A DNA stretch of 64,000 bases from an uncultured Bacteroidales bacterium (GTDB taxonomy: Bacteria > Bacteroidota > Bacteroidia > Bacteroidales > F082), in contig CAMYYD010000011.1 in assembly GCA_947303395.1 (NCBI GenBank), positions 1-64,000 of the forward strand, given 5' to 3'. Each line of letters opens with the position of its first letter. Position 1 is the stretch's first letter. Under the pieces are notes generated by a model that was not told where the DNA came from, did not search any database, and worked only from the letters and a program-made list of their open reading frames with translations. A program made the translations under genes and the position numbers. Of this stretch, positions 10,073 through 19,254 are shown in pieces.

Positions 10073-11154
10073 TGGAAATAATTGACAAATTAGAAGCGAT
10101 TAAAGAACGCTGGGAAGCGCTGCGTGAGCAGCTCAATGACCCGGAACTGATGAACGACATGAAGCGTTACGTCAAGGTGAACAAGGACTACAAGGACCTT
10201 GAGCCTGTGATAGAAGCTTTCAACCAATATAAAACATATCTCGCGAACATCAGCGAGGCAAAGGAATTGCTGAAGACTGAGAAAGACGAAGATATGCGTG
10301 AAATGGCGCAGGAGGAACTCGACGAGGCTACTGAAAAAGTGGCCAAACTCGAGGAAGACATCCGCCTGATGCTCATCCCTAAGGACCCGACCGACGGCAA
10401 GAACGCCGTGATGGAAATCCGTGCAGGTACAGGCGGTGACGAAGCCGCTATCTTCGCAGGCGACCTCTACAGAATGTATATCAAATTCTGTGAAGCCAAG
10501 AATTGGAAGGTCGAGACCGTTGATGCCAACGAAGGCACTGCCGGCGGATTCAAAGAGATAGTGTTTAACGTCATCGGTGACGGCGCGTACGGAATTCTGA
10601 AATTTGAGTCGGGTGTTCACCGCGTGCAGCGCGTGCCGAAGACAGAGACACAGGGACGTATCCACACATCGGCAGCATCGGTGGTGGTGCTTCCAGAAGC
10701 TGAGGAATTCGACGTGGAATTGCTCGACAAAGATATCAAGAAAGAGGTTTATTGCGCAGCTTCAGGACCTGGCGGACAGTGCGTCAACACTACGTACAGC
10801 GCCGTGCGTCTCACCCACATCCCGACAGGCGTGGTGGTGAGTTGCATCGACGAGCGTTCACAGGCCAAGAACATGGCTAAGGCTATGAAAATCTTGAGAA
10901 CACGTATCTACGAAGCAGAATACAACAAATACATGGAGGAAGTCTGCTCGAAACGTAAAACCATGGTGTCGACAGGCGACCGTTCAGCAAAGATCAGAAC
11001 TTACAACTACCCTCAAGGCCGCGTCACCGACCACCGCATCGGATTTACGGTTTATAACCTGACATCAGTGATGGATGGCGATTTGACAGCGTTTATTGAA
11101 AATTTACAGATGGCAGAAAACGCTGAACGTTTAAAAGAAGGATTGGAGGAATAA
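10072..11154 (+). CDS. prfA: Peptide chain release factor 1
   Basis: RF1 recognises UAA and UAG stop codons and triggers peptidyl-tRNA hydrolysis on the ribosome. The 360-residue protein has the class I release-factor layout: N-terminal helical domain, the codon-recognition PxT tripeptide at 189-191 (P-K-T, within [16 protein letters not shown]), and the universal GGQ catalytic motif at 234-236 ([19 protein letters not shown]). The start codon shares its A with the last base of the purM stop (TAATG), and its own stop overlaps pyrF in the same way. This implies translation by re-initiation or coupling, consistent with the absence of a Shine-Dalgarno sequence. Confidence 0.96.
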   Translation: MEIIDKLEAIKERWEALREQLNDPELMNDMKRYVKVNKDYKDLEPVIEAFNQYKTYLANISEAKELLKTEKDEDMREMAQEELDEATEKVAKLEEDIRLMLIPKDPTDGKNAVMEIRAGTGGDEAAIFAGDLYRMYIKFCEAKNWKVETVDANEGTAGGFKEIVFNVIGDGAYGILKFESGVHRVQRVPKTETQGRIHTSAASVVVLPEAEEFDVELLDKDIKKEVYCAASGPGGQCVNTTYSAVRLTHIPTGVVVSCIDERSQAKNMAKAMKILRTRIYEAEYNKYMEEVCSKRKTMVSTGDRSAKIRTYNYPQGRVTDHRIGFTVYNLTSVMDGDLTAFIENLQMAENAERLKEGLEE

Positions 11155-11963
11155 TGAACAAGCAACAAATAATCAACCAGATAAAAGCAAAGAAATCATT
11201 TCTTTGTGTTGGACTTGACACTGATATCAAGAAGATTCCACAGCATCTGCTGAAGGAAGACGACCCGGTCTTTGCGTTTAACAAAGCCATCATCGACGCT
11301 ACAGCGAAATATGCCGTCGCCTACAAGCCGAACACCGCTTTTTATGAGGTTTATGGCTCAAAAGGATGGCTAAGTCTCGAAAAGACAATCAATTACATAA
11401 AGGAAAACTATCCTGAGACTTTCGTCATCGCTGACGCAAAACGTGGTGATATCGGAAACACTTCAGCCAACTACGCACGCGCTTTCTTCGAGACATTGAA
11501 AGCCGATGCCATCACAGTAGCTCCTTACATGGGCGTTGATTCGGTGGAGCCTTTCCTCGGTTTTGAAGATAAATGGCTCATTTTGCTGGCTTTGACATCA
11601 AACAAAGGCTCGAAAGATTTCCAGTATCTCAACGCTGAAGGCAAAGAATTGTATAAAAACGTGATTTTGAAGTCGAAAGAATGGGCTGACGACGGCAAAA
11701 TGATGTATGTTGTCGGTGCAACGCATCCTGAGGAACTCGGTGAGATTCGCAAGATGTTGCCTGATCATTTCTTCCTGGTTCCTGGTGTAGGAGCGCAAGG
11801 CGGTGATTTGGAAGCAGTTGCAAAATACGGTGTGAACAGCCAAATTGGACTGTTAGTTAATTCGTCAAGAGGAATCATTTATGCTTCAAACGGCGAAGAT
11901 TTCGCGGAGAGAGCTGCCGAAGAAGCTAAAAAGCTACAGAGTCAGATGGAGAAATTCATCTAG
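11154..11963 (+). CDS. pyrF: Orotidine 5'-phosphate decarboxylase
   Basis: PyrF converts orotidine monophosphate to UMP, the last step of de novo pyrimidine synthesis. The 269-residue protein belongs to the longer subfamily: FLCVGLDTD near the N terminus, [10 protein letters not shown], the catalytic [18 protein letters not shown] (about residues 90-108) and a phosphate-binding [13 protein letters not shown] loop. It starts within the prfA stop (TAATG). Its stop overlaps by four bases the stop of the convergent thioesterase gene, leaving no room for a separate terminator. Confidence 0.95.
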   Translation: MNKQQIINQIKAKKSFLCVGLDTDIKKIPQHLLKEDDPVFAFNKAIIDATAKYAVAYKPNTAFYEVYGSKGWLSLEKTINYIKENYPETFVIADAKRGDIGNTSANYARAFFETLKADAITVAPYMGVDSVEPFLGFEDKWLILLALTSNKGSKDFQYLNAEGKELYKNVILKSKEWADDGKMMYVVGATHPEELGEIRKMLPDHFFLVPGVGAQGGDLEAVAKYGVNSQIGLLVNSSRGIIYASNGEDFAERAAEEAKKLQSQMEKFI

Positions 11964-12376
11964 AAGCTGAAGCCGAGCATAAACTTATCGGCATCAGGGA
12001 TGTTCTTAGGAACATTCTTCTCACGGTCGATACAAACAATAACGCTGTGACAAACGGTTAAAACTTCGTTTGTCACAGCGTTTTTTAGATATTGCCGCAT
12101 CTTGAAGCTCGTCTTGCCAAGCTCGTAAGCCTCTGTCTCACAAACGATTTTGTCGTGAATTCTCACAGGGCTCTTGAAATCGAGTTCCACATGAACGAGC
12201 ACATAGCCAAATGTCATCCAATTAATCTCCTTATTAAAGAGATGCTCGAAATATTGGCTACGACCGTAGTCAAAGAGATTGCACTGCGCTCCGTTGTTGA
12301 CATGGTCAAACGGGTCGAGGTCGCTCATCCTGACTTGAATAGGGCACGAAAACATTTTCGTAAGATTAATGAGCAA
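11960..12376 (-). CDS. Acyl-CoA thioesterase, 4-hydroxybenzoyl-CoA thioesterase (YbgC) family
   Basis: A 138-residue hotdog-fold protein. The motif [19 protein letters not shown] contains the Asp and His-Val-Asn-Asn pattern of YbgC/FadM-type thioesterases, which hydrolyse acyl-CoA or acyl-carrier thioesters. The ATG at 12376 lies inside the last 11 bases of the upstream T9SS gene; a second in-frame ATG at 12355 (giving [14 protein letters not shown]) would start cleanly after that gene and fits the usual family start, so the true protein may be seven residues shorter. The gene is convergent with pyrF. The substrate cannot be judged from sequence. Confidence 0.85.
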   Translation of the reverse strand: MLINLTKMFSCPIQVRMSDLDPFDHVNNGAQCNLFDYGRSQYFEHLFNKEINWMTFGYVLVHVELDFKSPVRIHDKIVCETEAYELGKTSFKMRQYLKNAVTNEVLTVCHSVIVCIDREKNVPKNIPDADKFMLGFSF

Positions 12377-14123
12377 TAGTCACTTTCTGTGTTGTAACAG
12401 CGCCTTCGTTGGTAATGACTCTCACAACGTATACGCCATTTTCAAATGCTGCCACGTCGACAGAGGTATGCTCTGTGCCTTCAACAGTCATCAGCTTCTG
12501 GCCTAATGAGTTGTAAACTTCAACGACTCCGACACCTTCACCATCAACATAAATCTTGCTGTTGGCTGGGTTTGGATAGATATTGAACATTGAAGTCTCT
12601 GCCTCGCCTACTCCATCACCATGTCTGTGAATTGAGAAGAGATTTGTAGTTCCCGCGCCATAATCACCGGCACCTTCGATAAATCTGTTGCCTTGAGCGT
12701 CTTTGATATAATAATATCCATTGCCATAATTGCAGCAGATACCATTGTTATTCGAATCGAAAATTCTGAACAGATAGCATTCGCCTGTTGCGATGCCATT
12801 CACGTTGGCGATATTCACCTGTGTTGAGCCAGAGCCCATAAGATGCTGATAAGGACCGCCAGATGCGACTGTCTCGCCTGCTGAATTGATAATATCCCAT
12901 GTAATCTGCTCGCCAAACTGATCTTGAACGATGCAGACCTTGATATCTGTCTCTTCGCCATCCACATCGATCTCAGCCCATTCCTGACTGTTTGCATTGA
13001 ATGTGGTTGAGCTTTCATAAGCCTCACCGTTTGCCTCGATAATGCTCAAAGTGCCGGTATATGAGCCAAAAGGAATCTCCATTGTGAAATTCACTTTAGT
13101 ATTCTCGCCTGATGGAATCTCGCCTGTCCATTCAAATTCATATATTACATCAGCAACCTCTGCATTAAATTTCAATGATGTCAAAGCTTCTGTTCCGATG
13201 TTTGTGACTGTGAAATTGAAATCTTTATCTGTGGTGCATGCTGCATTAACAACTTGGCTAATAGCACCCATTGCTGGATAGATAGGCTCGTCGGTAATTG
13301 TGGTCTTTTCAAGCTCGCAAGCTGTCAAAATCGGACGTGTTGCTGAGCCTTGCTGAGACTGTGAAACCCATGCGAGGAAGAAGATGTTGTCGAGGACTAC
13401 ATCAACACCATTAGGGCTACCGATGTTTTCAGGAATAGGATATTCGTAAGTCTTTGTTATCAAAGTACCAGCTGTTGTTGGAGAGATAGCCTCGCCCCAT
13501 GCGCTTGGTGTGATGACATCGCGAAGGATGTGCATGTGAACATATTGACCGTTCAGCCACTGTGTCGGGTTGTAGTTACCGTAGTCGGACTGTGTGCCGA
13601 GGATACTGTCCTGAAGCATTGCAACTGTCAAGAAGTTCTCGCTGACTGAACTATTTCCAGTGTAATAAACCTCGACTGTGATTGTAGCGACTCTTGTAGC
13701 CGGGTTGACTCTTGCGATACCTGCCACGTTGCATTCCGAAGCCTGGCTCATCTGGGTGTTTGCTTGGCTGGTCCACTGTCCGCGGTCGATAGCTGATGCT
13801 GTTGATCTGTTGACCACACCACTTGGGTAACCGCTGACGCTGAAACCTCCGTGAATGGTGTTACCATCAGTTGTAATCATGTTAGGATATGATGTCTGAG
13901 CATAACCGCCGGCATGGATGTTGATAGCCCAAACACGGCCTGGGTTAGCAGCCATAATTTGGTTAGCAATACGGTGCCCATCGGTGCAATAACCGCAGCC
14001 ACGGCCTGTGAATTCCTCAAGAATAACGTTCCTGTTAGCAGGTTCTGTCGATACATACTGCTGGGCATTAATTGTGAAAGTTGCAGCCAGCAAAGCCATT
14101 AAAGCAAAAGTAAATTTTTTCAT
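12366..14123 (-). CDS. Secreted Omp28-like protein with T9SS sorting domain
   Basis: A 585-residue exported protein. A signal peptide (about 1-20, ending TINA) is followed by an Omp28-like, thioredoxin-fold region carrying a CxxC pair in EEFTGRGCGYCTDGH (about 36-50), which could be redox-active. The middle is beta-rich and unassigned; the last 75 residues are a T9SS type A sorting domain (FNIYPNPANSKIYVDG, ending [10 protein letters not shown]). Export across the outer membrane by the T9SS is therefore expected. Omp28-type proteins are known in Porphyromonas and other Bacteroidota as surface lipoproteins or adhesins of uncertain function. A -7 element lies 37 bases upstream. The gene is followed directly by the thioesterase gene. 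Confidence 0.85.
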   Translation of the reverse strand: MKKFTFALMALLAATFTINAQQYVSTEPANRNVILEEFTGRGCGYCTDGHRIANQIMAANPGRVWAINIHAGGYAQTSYPNMITTDGNTIHGGFSVSGYPSGVVNRSTASAIDRGQWTSQANTQMSQASECNVAGIARVNPATRVATITVEVYYTGNSSVSENFLTVAMLQDSILGTQSDYGNYNPTQWLNGQYVHMHILRDVITPSAWGEAISPTTAGTLITKTYEYPIPENIGSPNGVDVVLDNIFFLAWVSQSQQGSATRPILTACELEKTTITDEPIYPAMGAISQVVNAACTTDKDFNFTVTNIGTEALTSLKFNAEVADVIYEFEWTGEIPSGENTKVNFTMEIPFGSYTGTLSIIEANGEAYESSTTFNANSQEWAEIDVDGEETDIKVCIVQDQFGEQITWDIINSAGETVASGGPYQHLMGSGSTQVNIANVNGIATGECYLFRIFDSNNNGICCNYGNGYYYIKDAQGNRFIEGAGDYGAGTTNLFSIHRHGDGVGEAETSMFNIYPNPANSKIYVDGEGVGVVEVYNSLGQKLMTVEGTEHTSVDVAAFENGVYVVRVITNEGAVTTQKVTIAH

Positions 14124-14159
14124 AGTGATATTTTTGATTAGTACTAATTTTCAATCTTG

Positions 14160-14167
14160 CAAAGATA
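14160..14167 (-). promoter_or_regulatory. Putative promoter -7 element (TATCTTTG)
   Basis: Read on the minus strand this is TATCTTTG, an exact TAnnTTTG match, 37 bases before the ATG of the Omp28-like gene and just downstream of the ilvE terminator hairpin. Confidence 0.6.
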
Positions 14168-14177
14168 TAAAAAAATA

Positions 14178-14211
14178 AAAAAACACGCCACTAAAAAATG
14201 ACGTGTTTTTT
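14178..14211 (-). terminator. Hairpin terminator after ilvE
   Basis: AAAAAACACG pairs with CGTGTTTTTT around a 14-base loop, so either strand ends in a T run. It sits 19 bases after the ilvE stop and just before the promoter of the next gene. Confidence 0.65.
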
Positions 14212-14229
14212 AAAATAATTTTAAGATTA

Positions 14230-15252
14230 TTAAATCTCAACGATGGTGTTCCAGCCGAACTCGTCTTTTTCAAGACCTGTCTGGATGCCACGGAGTTTGT
14301 TGTAAAGTTTCTGGCTCCATGGACCTGGTTTGCCATCACCGAAGGTGTAGCTCTTGCCAGTCTCAGGATCGTCGATGCGTGAGATAGGGCTGATAACAGC
14401 TGCCGTACCGCATGCGCCAGCCTCTTCGAATGTAGCGAGTTCTTCTTCAGCCACTGGACGACGTTCAACCTTCATGCCGAGAGTCTCAGCGATCTGCATC
14501 AAGCTCTTGTTTGTGATTGAAGGAAGGATTGATGTTGACTGTGGAGTGATGTATGTGTTGTTTTTCACTGCGAAGAAGTTAGCTGCGCCAGCTTCGTCGA
14601 TATATTTCTTCTCTTTTGCGTCAAGATAGAACTCGCAAGCGTACTGACCGCCATGGCAAGCCTCGGTGTGAGCGCGCAATGATGCTGCGTAGTTACCGCC
14701 GACTTTGTAGACACCAGTTCCGAGAGGAGCTGAACGGTCGTACTTACGTGTGATGACGTATGGGTTAGCCTGGAAGCCGCCTTTGAAGTATGGTCCGACT
14801 GGTGTTGCGAACACGATGAACAGATATTCGTCAGCTGGTTTCACACCAACGCGCGCGCCTGTACCGATGATAAGTGGACGGAGGTACAATGAAGCGCCGC
14901 TTTCGTATGTAGGGATGAATTCCTTGTTGAGCTGCACGCATTTGATCATAGCTTCCTCAAATTTCTCCATTGGGAAACGTGGCATGCAGATACCATCGCA
15001 TGATGACTGCAAACGTTTTGCATTCTCGTCGAGACGGAAGATACGCACTTTGCCGTCAGCGCCGCGGTGAGCCTTCAAGCCTTCGAAAGCTTCCTGACCG
15101 TAGTGCAAGCATGTAGCTGCCATGTGGATGTTAATAGTTGTCTCTGAGCAATATTCCAGCTCGCCCCATTCGCCGTTTCTGTAGTGGCAACGGACGTTGT
15201 AATTTGTTGGGTAGTAACCAAATGGGAGTGATCCCCAATCGATGTTTTGCAT
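14230..15252 (-). CDS. ilvE: Branched-chain amino acid aminotransferase
   Basis: This PLP enzyme transfers amino groups between glutamate and the 2-keto acids of leucine, isoleucine and valine. The 340-residue protein matches the longer bacterial BCAT form: LHYGQEAFEGLKAHR, YLRPLIIGTGARVGVKPA, the PLP Schiff-base lysine at 183 in GVYKVGGNYAASL, and the C-terminal EEAGACGTAAVISPI. It is a single-gene unit with a TAnnTTTG promoter at 15299-15306 and a terminator hairpin at 14178-14211. Confidence 0.95.
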   Translation of the reverse strand: MQNIDWGSLPFGYYPTNYNVRCHYRNGEWGELEYCSETTINIHMAATCLHYGQEAFEGLKAHRGADGKVRIFRLDENAKRLQSSCDGICMPRFPMEKFEEAMIKCVQLNKEFIPTYESGASLYLRPLIIGTGARVGVKPADEYLFIVFATPVGPYFKGGFQANPYVITRKYDRSAPLGTGVYKVGGNYAASLRAHTEACHGGQYACEFYLDAKEKKYIDEAGAANFFAVKNNTYITPQSTSILPSITNKSLMQIAETLGMKVERRPVAEEELATFEEAGACGTAAVISPISRIDDPETGKSYTFGDGKPGPWSQKLYNKLRGIQTGLEKDEFGWNTIVEI

Positions 15253-15298
15253 GATAAATTTTATTTTATGTTAATATTTTTGTCGTTTTCTTGGATTG

Positions 15299-15306
15299 CA
15301 AAGTTA
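15299..15306 (-). promoter_or_regulatory. Putative promoter -7 element of ilvE (TAACTTTG)
   Basis: TAACTTTG on the minus strand matches TAnnTTTG and lies 47 bases before the ilvE ATG. It overlaps the short gap between ilvE and the methyltransferase gene stop at 15316. Confidence 0.55.
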
Positions 15307-15315
15307 CGCTTTATT

Positions 15316-16482
15316 TTAATACGCGCGACAATTTTTCCATAAATTCTTCCACAAATAATGCTCCTCAATGCCGTATTGTCCGAGCAATTCTTTTATTTGC
15401 TTCGCAAGCGCTTCTTTATCAACAGGTTTGTCGGATTTACGACCGACAAGAAGCACATTTTTCGGTGTGTTGTCAATCTCGATGAATTCCATTACCTGGG
15501 TTTTATAGCCGCAATATTCAAGGACGAGGGCACGAACCGCATCGGTAATCATAACTGCTTGACGCTCAAGGAAGATGCCGTATTTTGTAATCGCATCGGT
15601 CTTGCCCGATTTCTCCATTTCTCGGCGAATCTGCTTATGGCAGCAAGGTGCGCAGATAATCAATTTTGCATTGTTGCGGATACCTTTTAATATAGCGTCG
15701 TCGGTGGCGGTATCGCAGGCATGGAGGGCGATTAACACATCGATATTTGATGGTTTGTAATTTTCGATTGAATTTTCAATGAATTTGAAGTTTTGCAATT
15801 TGCATTTTTCAATTATATCATTGATTTTCAAGACCAAATCCTTACGAATCTCCACTCCTTCCATCACGATTTTCTTGTCGTAATGCGTGGTAAGATATTC
15901 GTAAAGTGCAAATGTAAGATAACCCTTCCCTGCTCCCATGTCGGCAATATGGATTTCGTCGTCGAATTTGGTTTGACGCATAACGCCATCAACGATTTCA
16001 ACGTATTTGCAGATTTGTTTGAACTTATGCTGCATGTCGGCGATCACCTTGCCGTCGCGAGATGTCAGTCCGAGGAGGTGCCACCAAGGATTTGAAGGGT
16101 CGATGAGGCGCTGTTTTTCATGATCGTGGTTCATGTCAACCTCTCGGTTCTCATTGATTTTCTTGCACATAAGAGTAGGTTTACCTTTCTTGCTGACAAG
16201 CAGCGTCACGTCTTCTGTCAAAGTGAAAAGTGACACGTTTTGGAACGTTGCAGGAACCATGCTCCTCACCTGCTCCATCATCTGTCTGGCATCAAAATTC
16301 TTCGTCTCGTCACGGCGGTCGTAGCGATAAGTAAACTGATACATCTTATTGTCTTTCAACAATATAGGCTTTACATAGATGTTTCGCAACTCATTATTTT
16401 TCGACACTGATTTTGATAATGTCATTTTAACAATTGAGTTGTTTTTAAGTGCCGAATCGAGCTTTTCGAAGAAGTTTTCCAT
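15316..16482 (-). CDS. SAM-dependent methyltransferase (Methyltransf_32-like)
   Basis: A 388-residue class I methyltransferase of unknown substrate. The SAM-binding motif IADMGAGKGYLTFALYEYL lies at about 175-193, with a post-motif acidic loop (EGVEIRKDLV). The segments LHACDTATDDAI and CAPCCHKQIRREME, with a paired cysteine, are typical of the Methyltransf_32 family, which includes GSTCD-like proteins. The N-terminal 150 residues are a separate alpha/beta region with no domain I can name. A -7 element lies only about 17 bases before the ATG, so the leader is very short. It lies directly upstream of ilvE but ilvE has its own promoter. Confidence 0.8.
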   Translation of the reverse strand: MENFFEKLDSALKNNSIVKMTLSKSVSKNNELRNIYVKPILLKDNKMYQFTYRYDRRDETKNFDARQMMEQVRSMVPATFQNVSLFTLTEDVTLLVSKKGKPTLMCKKINENREVDMNHDHEKQRLIDPSNPWWHLLGLTSRDGKVIADMQHKFKQICKYVEIVDGVMRQTKFDDEIHIADMGAGKGYLTFALYEYLTTHYDKKIVMEGVEIRKDLVLKINDIIEKCKLQNFKFIENSIENYKPSNIDVLIALHACDTATDDAILKGIRNNAKLIICAPCCHKQIRREMEKSGKTDAITKYGIFLERQAVMITDAVRALVLEYCGYKTQVMEFIEIDNTPKNVLLVGRKSDKPVDKEALAKQIKELLGQYGIEEHYLWKNLWKNCRAY

Positions 16483-16498
16483 CAGAAAATTATTTTTG

Positions 16499-16506
16499 CA
16501 AAATTA
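16499..16506 (-). promoter_or_regulatory. Putative promoter -7 element (TAATTTTG)
   Basis: TAATTTTG on the minus strand matches TAnnTTTG; its end is about 17 bases from the ATG of the methyltransferase gene, which implies a very short 5' leader. Confidence 0.5.
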
Positions 16507-16560
16507 TAAAAAAAAGTAAAATGACATTTTGGCAGTAATTAAAAAATGGCATAATTTTTG

Positions 16561-16705
16561 ATATTTTCTTCCTACGGAAGAGATTTCCTTGTCACTTTTC
16601 CCTTGATGGAAAAGTAACCAAAAGATCAAGCGCCATCCGAAGCTCTAACCGCCGTATGGCGCGGGCCACCGCACCGCAAAGCGACGTGGGGGCAAAGCCA
16701 TCAAA
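16561..16705. repeat. Intergenic composite palindromic element
   Basis: The 258-base gap before htpG holds several hairpins in a row: CTTCC/GGAAG (near 16569-16580), ACTTTTCC/GGAAAAGT around CTTGAT (16594-16615) and GCGCCAT/ATGGCGC (16630-16662), followed by a GC-rich tail unlike its AT-rich flanks. The core TGGAAAAGTAACCAAA resembles a dispersed intergenic sequence I associate with Bacteroidota genomes. I see no convincing ORF in it. Only one copy is present here, so repeat status rests on recognition, not on a second copy. Confidence 0.45.
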
Positions 16706-16740
16706 AAAAAAAAGAAAAACAAATTAAAAAAAATATAGAT

Positions 16741-18642
16741 ATGTCAAACGGATCAATAGGAGTAAAAACGGAAAACATTTTTCCGGTAATCAAAAAGTTT
16801 TTATACTCGGAAAACGAGATATTTTTACGTGAGATAATCAGTAACGCTGTCGATGCGACACAGAAGCTGAAAACATTAGCCAGCGCTGGCGAATTCAACG
16901 GCGAATTGGGCGATTTGACCATCAAAGTCGAGGTCGACAAGAAGAAAAAGACCATCACAGTGCGCGATAACGGTATCGGTATGACTGAAGAAGAGGTCGA
17001 CAAATACATCAACCAGATCGCTTTCTCAGGTGCCACTGAGTTTGTGGAGAAATTCAAGACCAACAGCGAGGCTGAGGCTGCCAACATCATCGGACATTTT
17101 GGCTTGGGCTTCTACTCCGCTTTCATGGTGTCGTCGAAAGTGTCGCTGATCACTAAGTCATACGCTCAGAAAGACGACGAAAAAGGTGTCATCTGGGAGT
17201 GCGACGGCTCGCCTGAGTACACAATGAATCCTATTGCGAAAGGCACTCGTGGAACAGACGTAATCCTTTATATCTCAGACGATTGCGCCGACTTCCTTGA
17301 AGAAAGCAAGATCAGAGAATTATTGAATAAATACTGCAAATTCATGTCGGTGCCAATTCAATTCGGGACAAAGAAAGTGCAGGAACCTATTGAAGGCGAG
17401 ACTGACAAAGACGGCAAGCCGAAAACAAAAGAGGTTGAAAAACCTTGGATCATCAACGATGTTGCACCGCTTTGGAAGAAAGCTCCGTCGACCATTGAGG
17501 ACAAGGAATACAACGAGTTTTATCACACCCTCTACCCGATGAACTTCACCGAGCCGATGTTCCATATTCATCTGAATGTCGACTACCCGTTCAACCTCAC
17601 GGGAATCCTTTATTTTCCTAAGATTTCGAACCGTTACGAGTTCCAGCGCAACAAGATTCAACTCTATTGCAACGAGGTGTTTGTGACCGATTCCGTCGAG
17701 GGAATTTTGCCAGATTTCTTGAGCCTGCTGCACGGCGTCATCGACTCGCCTGACATCCCGCTCAACGTGAGCCGTTCGTTCCTGCAAAACGATCAGAACG
17801 TGAAGAAGATATCAAGCTATATCACCAAGAAAGTGGCTGAAAAACTTGAGGAACTCTTCAAAAAAGACCGTGAGGATTACGAAAAGAAATGGGACGACAT
17901 CAAGATTTTCATCGTTTACGGTATGATTGCCGATCCTAAATTCTTCGAAAGAGCAGAAAAATTTATGCTTTTCAAAGATACAGAAGGCAAATATTACACC
18001 ATCGAAGAATACAAAAAATTAATCGAGGAAAATCAGAAAAACAAAGACGGAAATGTTGTATATTTGTACGCGACAAATCTTGATGAGCAGTATACTAACA
18101 TCGAGAAGGCAAAGGAGCGCGGCTACAACGTTTTAATGCTTGACGGAATGCTTGACTCGCACTTCATCAGCACGTTTGAGCAGAAGTTTGAACATACTTC
18201 TTTCGCCAGAGTCGACTCGAACACCATCGACAAACTCATTGAAAAAGAGGATGTTAAGAAAGAATCGAAGCTCGACGACAAGCAGAAGGAAGAAGTGAAG
18301 AAAGCCTTCGAAGATATCATCGACAAGACGCATTTCAACGTGGAGTTCAGCACTTTGGACGAGAACGAGGCTCCTGTCGAGATCATCCAAAACGAGTGGA
18401 TGCGCCGTTACAAAGAGATGAATCAGATGGGCGGAATGCCGATGTGGGGCGACATGCCTGACAGCTACACTCTGATGCTCAACACCAACAACGCTGCCAT
18501 TGCAACGTTATTGGAGAAGCCGGAAGATGAACGCAAAGCCGTCATAAATCAGCTTTACGACTTAGCAAGATTGTCGAAGAACTTATTGAAAGGCAAAGAG
18601 TTAAGTGAGTTTATAAATAGGAATTTTAACACAATTAAATAA
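16741..18642 (+). CDS. htpG: Chaperone protein HtpG (Hsp90)
   Basis: HtpG is the bacterial Hsp90, an ATP-driven dimeric chaperone in the cytoplasm. The 633-residue protein has the GHKL ATPase domain first: LREIISNAVDATQKL (the catalytic Glu and ATP-binding region, about 21-40), DNGIGMTEEEV and GHFGLGFYSAFMV. The middle domain (about 230-490) contains NFTEPMFHIHLNVDYPF and LNVSRSFLQND, and the C-terminal dimerisation domain includes an unusual Met-rich stretch (MNQMGGMPMWGDMPD). Bacteroidota HtpG proteins are often somewhat longer, but all three domains are present. It is followed 18 bases later by lemA. Confidence 0.95.
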   Translation: MSNGSIGVKTENIFPVIKKFLYSENEIFLREIISNAVDATQKLKTLASAGEFNGELGDLTIKVEVDKKKKTITVRDNGIGMTEEEVDKYINQIAFSGATEFVEKFKTNSEAEAANIIGHFGLGFYSAFMVSSKVSLITKSYAQKDDEKGVIWECDGSPEYTMNPIAKGTRGTDVILYISDDCADFLEESKIRELLNKYCKFMSVPIQFGTKKVQEPIEGETDKDGKPKTKEVEKPWIINDVAPLWKKAPSTIEDKEYNEFYHTLYPMNFTEPMFHIHLNVDYPFNLTGILYFPKISNRYEFQRNKIQLYCNEVFVTDSVEGILPDFLSLLHGVIDSPDIPLNVSRSFLQNDQNVKKISSYITKKVAEKLEELFKKDREDYEKKWDDIKIFIVYGMIADPKFFERAEKFMLFKDTEGKYYTIEEYKKLIEENQKNKDGNVVYLYATNLDEQYTNIEKAKERGYNVLMLDGMLDSHFISTFEQKFEHTSFARVDSNTIDKLIEKEDVKKESKLDDKQKEEVKKAFEDIIDKTHFNVEFSTLDENEAPVEIIQNEWMRRYKEMNQMGGMPMWGDMPDSYTLMLNTNNAAIATLLEKPEDERKAVINQLYDLARLSKNLLKGKELSEFINRNFNTIK

Positions 18643-18660
18643 CATTTAAACCTAATTACA

Positions 18661-19254
18661 ATGAAAAAGAAAGGAATTATCACAATCATCATCATCGTAG
18701 TAGTTGTTTTGGCTATCTACGCATGGATTAAAGGTTCATACAACGGCTGCGTCACACGCCAGGAAAGCGTTGAGGCTCAATGGGCTCAGGTTGAAAACGT
18801 GTATCAGCGCCGTGCCGACCTCATACCTAACCTCGTGGCAACAGTGAAAGGTTATGCCGAACATGAGGAAGGAACTCTTACAGCTGTTATTGAGGCTCGT
18901 GCAAAGGCAACAAGCATCACCATCGACCCGACCAACATCGAGCCAGACGACCTTGCCAAGTTCCAAGCAGCACAGGACGAATTGTCAGGTGCATTAAACA
19001 GACTCCTTGTCAGCGTTGAGCAATACCCTGATTTGAAAGCCAACGAGAACTTCCTCGCATTGCAGTCACAGCTTGAAGGCACTGAAAACCGCATCACGGT
19101 GGAACGCCAGAAGTTTAACGACAGTGCAAGAAACTACAACCAGTACATCAGGATGTTCCCTCGTAACATCATCGCCAACATGTTTGACTTCGAGAAAGTA
19201 GGATATTTCAAAGCACAAGCAGGAGCTGAAACAGCACCTAAAGTAGAATTCTAA
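18661..19254 (+). CDS. LemA family membrane protein
   Basis: A 197-residue LemA protein: one N-terminal membrane helix (about 5-25, GIITIIIIVVVVLAIYAWIK) followed by the conserved helical domain with WAQVENVYQRRADLIPNLV, VKGYAEHE, ENFLALQSQLEGTENRI and ARNYNQYIRMFPRN. Function is not settled; LemA proteins often sit beside TPM-domain proteins, as here, and the pair is thought to act at the envelope. The stop and the next start overlap in TAATG. Confidence 0.9.
   Translation: MKKKGIITIIIIVVVVLAIYAWIKGSYNGCVTRQESVEAQWAQVENVYQRRADLIPNLVATVKGYAEHEEGTLTAVIEARAKATSITIDPTNIEPDDLAKFQAAQDELSGALNRLLVSVEQYPDLKANENFLALQSQLEGTENRITVERQKFNDSARNYNQYIRMFPRNIIANMFDFEKVGYFKAQAGAETAPKVEF

Noticed and set aside
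10090..10665. A 191-codon minus-strand reading frame
   Set aside because: It is opposite prfA, a certain gene, and has no recognisable features.
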